Assembly (NCBI RefSeq): GCF_031181385.1
Contig: NZ_JAPSKV010000001.1
Span: 558,001 to 622,000 of the forward strand
Source: Fredinandcohnia onubensis
GTDB lineage: Bacteria; Bacillota; Bacilli; Bacillales; Bacillaceae_L
Direction of reading: 5' to 3'
Length of the DNA: 64,000 nt
This document shows, piece by piece, positions 61,646 to 64,000 of this stretch. The translations under genes and the position numbers were made by a program. The notes beneath the pieces are model-generated. The model was not told the origin of the DNA. It saw only the letters and a program-made list of their open reading frames with translations, and made no database searches. The first letter of the stretch is position 1. Every line of letters begins with the position of its first letter.

Positions 61646-61855
61646 ATGAATAAACGATGGACAATCGGCAAAATTAAGGAATTTGTTGAGAAAAATTCGG
61701 ATAGCAAGTTGCTCACGACAGAATATCACGGTTTTTCTCAAAAATTATTATTTAAATGTGAGTGTGGTAACAATTTTGAAAAGACATTTACAAAATTTAA
61801 AAATAATCACCAACGTAAATGTGACGTGTGCCAACCGCCAAAAGAATCACGCTAA
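61646..61855 (+). CDS. Small zinc-ribbon protein (DUF723/homing-endonuclease-associated-like)
   Basis: A 69-aa protein MNKRWTIGKIKEFVEKNSDS, then LLFKCECGNNFEKTFTKFKN and a CDVCQP pair. The arrangement CxCG ... CDxC forms one zinc site. It resembles the repeated nucleic-acid-binding module found next to HNH homing nucleases. ATG 61646 after GAGGTG is chosen over an upstream start. Stand-alone; function unknown. Confidence 0.68.
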   Translation: MNKRWTIGKIKEFVEKNSDSKLLTTEYHGFSQKLLFKCECGNNFEKTFTKFKNNHQRKCDVCQPPKESR

Positions 61856-61867
61856 CGTAAATAAAAG

Positions 61868-61912
61868 TAGTGCCCAGCTTCTAATAAGATGAAGTGGGCA
61901 CTATTTTTTGAA
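61868..61912 (+). terminator. Terminator of the zinc-ribbon gene
   Basis: TAGTGCCCAGCTTC pairs with GAAGTGGGCACTA (one bulged base), then TTTTTT. Confidence 0.88.
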
Positions 61913-62020
61913 TTTATATAACAGTGATTTATAAGGTATTTAACATTACAAGACACTTGTATATTTTCATAAGAGTGTGCAAATCCTAATTAGGAATATT
62001 TTCCTTGAGGTGATTTACGA

Positions 62021-62605
62021 ATGTTTCAGGGTTTAGTAAGTGGTTTTGATTTTGAGATGCCGACCCTAGTGTCTTGGGATGGAGTGATGGCGATTGTCTT
62101 CTTCTTTACCATTTATTCATTTTTCGGTTGGCTTTTGGAAAATAGCTATAGCTATGCGAGAAAACGGGTGTTTTTTAAGGACAACTTTTTCTTCGGACCA
62201 TTTAAGCCAATGTATGGGTTTGCACCCCTGTTGCTCATTCTATTAATAGGAAAAGATATGCATTGGACGGTAGTATTGGCTCTCTGTTTTCTAATCCCGA
62301 CGTTAGTGGAGTATTCCAGCGGATTTCTTCTTGAGTGGTTTTTCGGTAGGAAGTGGTGGGACTACTCAGGTCATAAGTTCCAGCTGCAAGGCCATATTTG
62401 TTTCTCCTATTCGATTTGTTGGGTTGCATTGTCACTATTATGCCTAGCATATGTTCATCCAAGGCTTGTCACTTTTTATGGTACAGTCGGAGGTTTCTGG
62501 TCTTTAATCTGGCCTACAGTTGCCCTATATTTTCTAGGTGAACTTATATTTGCGATTAGAAGACATATTCCAGAAAAAATACGTGCAGGCAACCCGATAA
62601 GATAA
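62021..62605 (+). CDS. CmpB-like putative ABC transporter membrane protein
   Basis: A 194-aa protein with five helices. Family hallmarks are YSFFGWLLENSYSYARKRVF, FFGPFKPMYGFAPLLLILL, and EYSSGFLLEWFFGRKWWDYS followed by LQGHICFSYSICW. This is the putative ABC-transporter type IV (CmpB, DUF1113) family. The name is historic and function unproven. TTGAGGTG precedes the ATG. It stands as its own transcript with a terminator. Confidence 0.87.
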   Translation: MFQGLVSGFDFEMPTLVSWDGVMAIVFFFTIYSFFGWLLENSYSYARKRVFFKDNFFFGPFKPMYGFAPLLLILLIGKDMHWTVVLALCFLIPTLVEYSSGFLLEWFFGRKWWDYSGHKFQLQGHICFSYSICWVALSLLCLAYVHPRLVTFYGTVGGFWSLIWPTVALYFLGELIFAIRRHIPEKIRAGNPIR

Positions 62606-62616
62606 ATAGTATTTGG

Positions 62617-62648
62617 GATCAAATCAACTTCGATTTGATCTTTTTTAT
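62617..62648 (+). terminator. Terminator of the CmpB-like gene
   Basis: GATCAAATC pairs with GATTTGATC, loop of 6, then TTTTTTATTTT. Confidence 0.9.
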
Positions 62649-62686
62649 TTTATTAAAAAAGTACAGATTATTTAAAAGTCTTTTGG

Positions 62687-62749
62687 TTGACAAGAAATAC
62701 GTTTTGATATAAAATTTATCTTGAAGTTAAGATAAATACTTCGAAGATA
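62687..62749 (+). promoter_or_regulatory. Sigma-A promoter with MhqR/MarR-like operator
   Basis: TTGACA (62687-62692), 17-bp spacer, TAAAAT (62710-62715). Overlapping the expected start of transcription is TTATCTT-N6-AAGATAA (62716-62735). Its 18-bp core agrees with the MhqR operator consensus at about 14 positions. A second half-like palindrome with TTCGAA centre follows (62736-62749). Repression by a quinone-responsive MarR-type regulator is likely. Confidence 0.65.
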
Positions 62750-62803
62750 AATAAATTAAAGGTATTTTACAAAAATATCCTTTTATAAAAAGGAGAGTAC
62801 ATC

Positions 62804-63397
62804 ATGGGTTTATTAGATAAACTTTTTGGTAATCAACAAAAGGAGGAAGAAAAAATGTCAAACGAAAAATTAAACATTGGTATTATTTTAGGTAGTACTC
62901 GTGAAGGACGCGTAAGTCCTCAAGTAGGAGCATGGGTAAAAGAAATCGCTGATAAGCGTGGAGATGCAAACTACGAAATCGTAGATATCGCTGACTTCAA
63001 ATTACCATTCCTAGGTGAAGCTGATGCACCTGGAATCGCTGCTTGGAATGAAAAATTAGCTAATCTTGATGGATTCGTATTCATCGTTCAAGAATATAAC
63101 CACTCTATCACTGGTGCATTGAAAAATGCATTAGACCTAGCTCGTGAAGCTTGGAACAACAAAGCTGCTGGTATCGTAAGTTACGGTTCAACTGGTGGTG
63201 CACGTGCTGCTGAACACCTACGTGGAATCATGGGTGAATTAATGATCGCGGACGTTCGTACACATCCAACACTTTCATTATTCACAGATTTCGAAAATGG
63301 TTCAGAGTTCAAACCACAAGATCTACACCTAGACAACGTAAACTTAATGTTAGACCAAGTTGTATCTTGGAGCGGAGCTTTAAAAACAGTTCGCTAA
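62804..63397 (+). CDS. NADPH-dependent FMN reductase with two possible starts
   Basis: A 197-aa flavodoxin-like reductase: FMN loop GIILGSTREGRVSPQVGAWV, FIVQEYNHSITGALKNALDL, and GIVSYGSTGGARAAEHLRGI. The ATG at 62804 has AAAGGAGAG. A second ATG at 62855 has an even better AAAGGAGGAAG inside the reading frame and starts MSNEKLNIGIILG, the normal start for the family. The extra 17 residues, MGLLDKLFGNQQKEEEK, form a short amphipathic helix. Paralogue of the gene at 26288. Codon use is biased toward highly expressed patterns. Confidence 0.9.
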   Translation: MGLLDKLFGNQQKEEEKMSNEKLNIGIILGSTREGRVSPQVGAWVKEIADKRGDANYEIVDIADFKLPFLGEADAPGIAAWNEKLANLDGFVFIVQEYNHSITGALKNALDLAREAWNNKAAGIVSYGSTGGARAAEHLRGIMGELMIADVRTHPTLSLFTDFENGSEFKPQDLHLDNVNLMLDQVVSWSGALKTVR

Positions 63398-63405
63398 TAA
63401 CGAAA

Positions 63406-63443
63406 AAAAACAGGATGAGCCTTTAGATGGCCATCCTGTTTTT
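63406..63443 (+). terminator. Terminator of the FMN reductase
   Basis: AAAAACAGGATG pairs with CATCCTGTTTTT. The loop contains a further GCC/GGC pair. Confidence 0.92.
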
Positions 63444-63461
63444 TGTGTGGGACAAATTGAA

Positions 63462-63488
63462 AAAAGGGGTCCAGTTGGACCCCTTTTC
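63462..63488. terminator. Second strong hairpin
   Basis: AAAAGGGGTCC pairs perfectly with GGACCCCTTTT around AGTT. A symmetrical A/T-flanked hairpin, it may terminate transcripts from both sides. Confidence 0.75.
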
Positions 63489-63541
63489 GAAAGTGAAATC
63501 CCATAATTATCCAAATTGAAAACCAGCAAACTGCTTTATCA

Positions 63542-64000
63542 GGTTCGCAATCACCCAGTAATATCCATTTCTGAACCAGGTAACTGGATTAACAGGTACG
63601 CAATCTCCCAGTAATATCCATTTCTGAACCAGGTAACTGGATTAACAGGTACGCAATCTCCTAGTAATATCCATTTCTGAACCAAGTAACTGGATTAACA
63701 GGTACGCAATCTCCTAGTAATATCCATTTCTGAACCAAGTAACTGGATTAACAGGTACGCAATCTCCCAGTAATATCCATTTCCGAACCGGGTAACTGGA
63801 TTAACAGGTACGCAATCTCCTAGTAATATCCATTTCCGAACTAGGTAACTGGATTAACAGGTACGCAATCTCCTAGTAATATCCATTTCCGAACCAGGTA
63901 ACTGGACTAACAGGTACGCAATCACCTAAAGATATCCATTCCCGAACCAGGTAACTGCATTAACAAGTACGCAATCACCCAGTAATATCCATTTCCGAAC
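63542..64000. repeat. Tandem array, exact 53-bp period, running off the window
   Basis: Nine unit starts (GGTACGCAATC or close variants) at 63542, 63595, 63648, 63701, 63754, 63807, 63860, 63913 and 63966, each 53 bp apart. Each unit contains AATATCCATTTC and GTAACTGGATTAACAG. Units differ by a few substitutions and no insertions or deletions. 53 is not a multiple of three and stops occur in several frames on both strands, so it is not protein-coding. Confidence 0.95.

Noticed and set aside
63542-64000. CRISPR array
   Set aside because: The entire 53-bp unit repeats. There are no unique spacers and no cas genes.

Overview
The window is a low-GC chromosomal segment of an endospore-forming Bacillaceae bacterium (Bacillus sensu lato). 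The evidence is the conserved yvjA-cccB-ftsE-ftsX-ctpB-minJ gene order with close Bacillus subtilis-like proteins (CtpB is 480 aa and MinJ 397 aa here), strong AGGAGG-type ribosome binding sites with frequent GTG and TTG starts, a perfect PerR box, and Bce-, Yes- and Lpl-type systems. I see no rRNA, tRNA, phage or CRISPR.

Layout. (1) 1-13,140: the yvjA-cccB-ftsEX-ctpB-minJ backbone. It is interrupted by a NERD protein, a Gly/Tyr/Arg/Phe-rich protein, a divergent catalase pair (katA under a PerR box, and a KatX-like catalase) and a GNAT acetyltransferase. (2) 13,260-23,000: gene debris, a YesL/DUF624 membrane protein, then a catabolic block. That block has a glycerophosphodiesterase, a membrane-anchored AraC regulator, an Lpl-type binding protein with two permeases, a second glycerophosphodiesterase and a PHP phosphoesterase. 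(3) 23,450-27,600: small accessory genes: DUF3892, HNH, two flavodoxin-like FMN reductases, an ECF sigma factor between two membrane proteins, a YdhR-like monooxygenase and a SLAP protein. (4) 27,850-32,340: a complete BceRSAB antimicrobial-peptide sensing and resistance module with a likely BceR operator. (5) 32,760-34,660: tandem YibE/F membrane proteins. (6) 34,830-53,790: a galactoside-utilisation island. It has a YesMN-type two-component system, then two parallel sets of binding protein, two permeases and a GH2 beta-galactosidase, and a LacI-family regulator. Neither set has its own ATPase. (7) 53,900-63,400: a MHYT-PAS-GGDEF protein, a DUF4352-like lipoprotein, two EamA transporters (one at 51.8 kb), an internally deleted YczE-like gene, a DUF2975/XRE pair, an out-of-context UppS, a VOC protein, a CmpB-like membrane protein and an FMN reductase with a MarR/MhqR-like operator.

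The most unusual feature lies between the genes. Several unrelated tandem-repeat families sit just after transcription units. Their unit spacing is held at 20-21 bp or 52-53 bp (about two or five turns of B-DNA) although the unit sequences have diverged. Examples are 21 bp at 1,505 and 11,539, 20 bp at 9,021, 52 bp at 32,459 and 44,820, and 53 bp from 63,542 to the window end. A second family of GGGAC/GTCCC palindromes lies at about ten gene borders, and two longer elements look like known Bacillus dispersed repeats. Start sites were moved from the longest open frame wherever a ribosome binding site indicated it.
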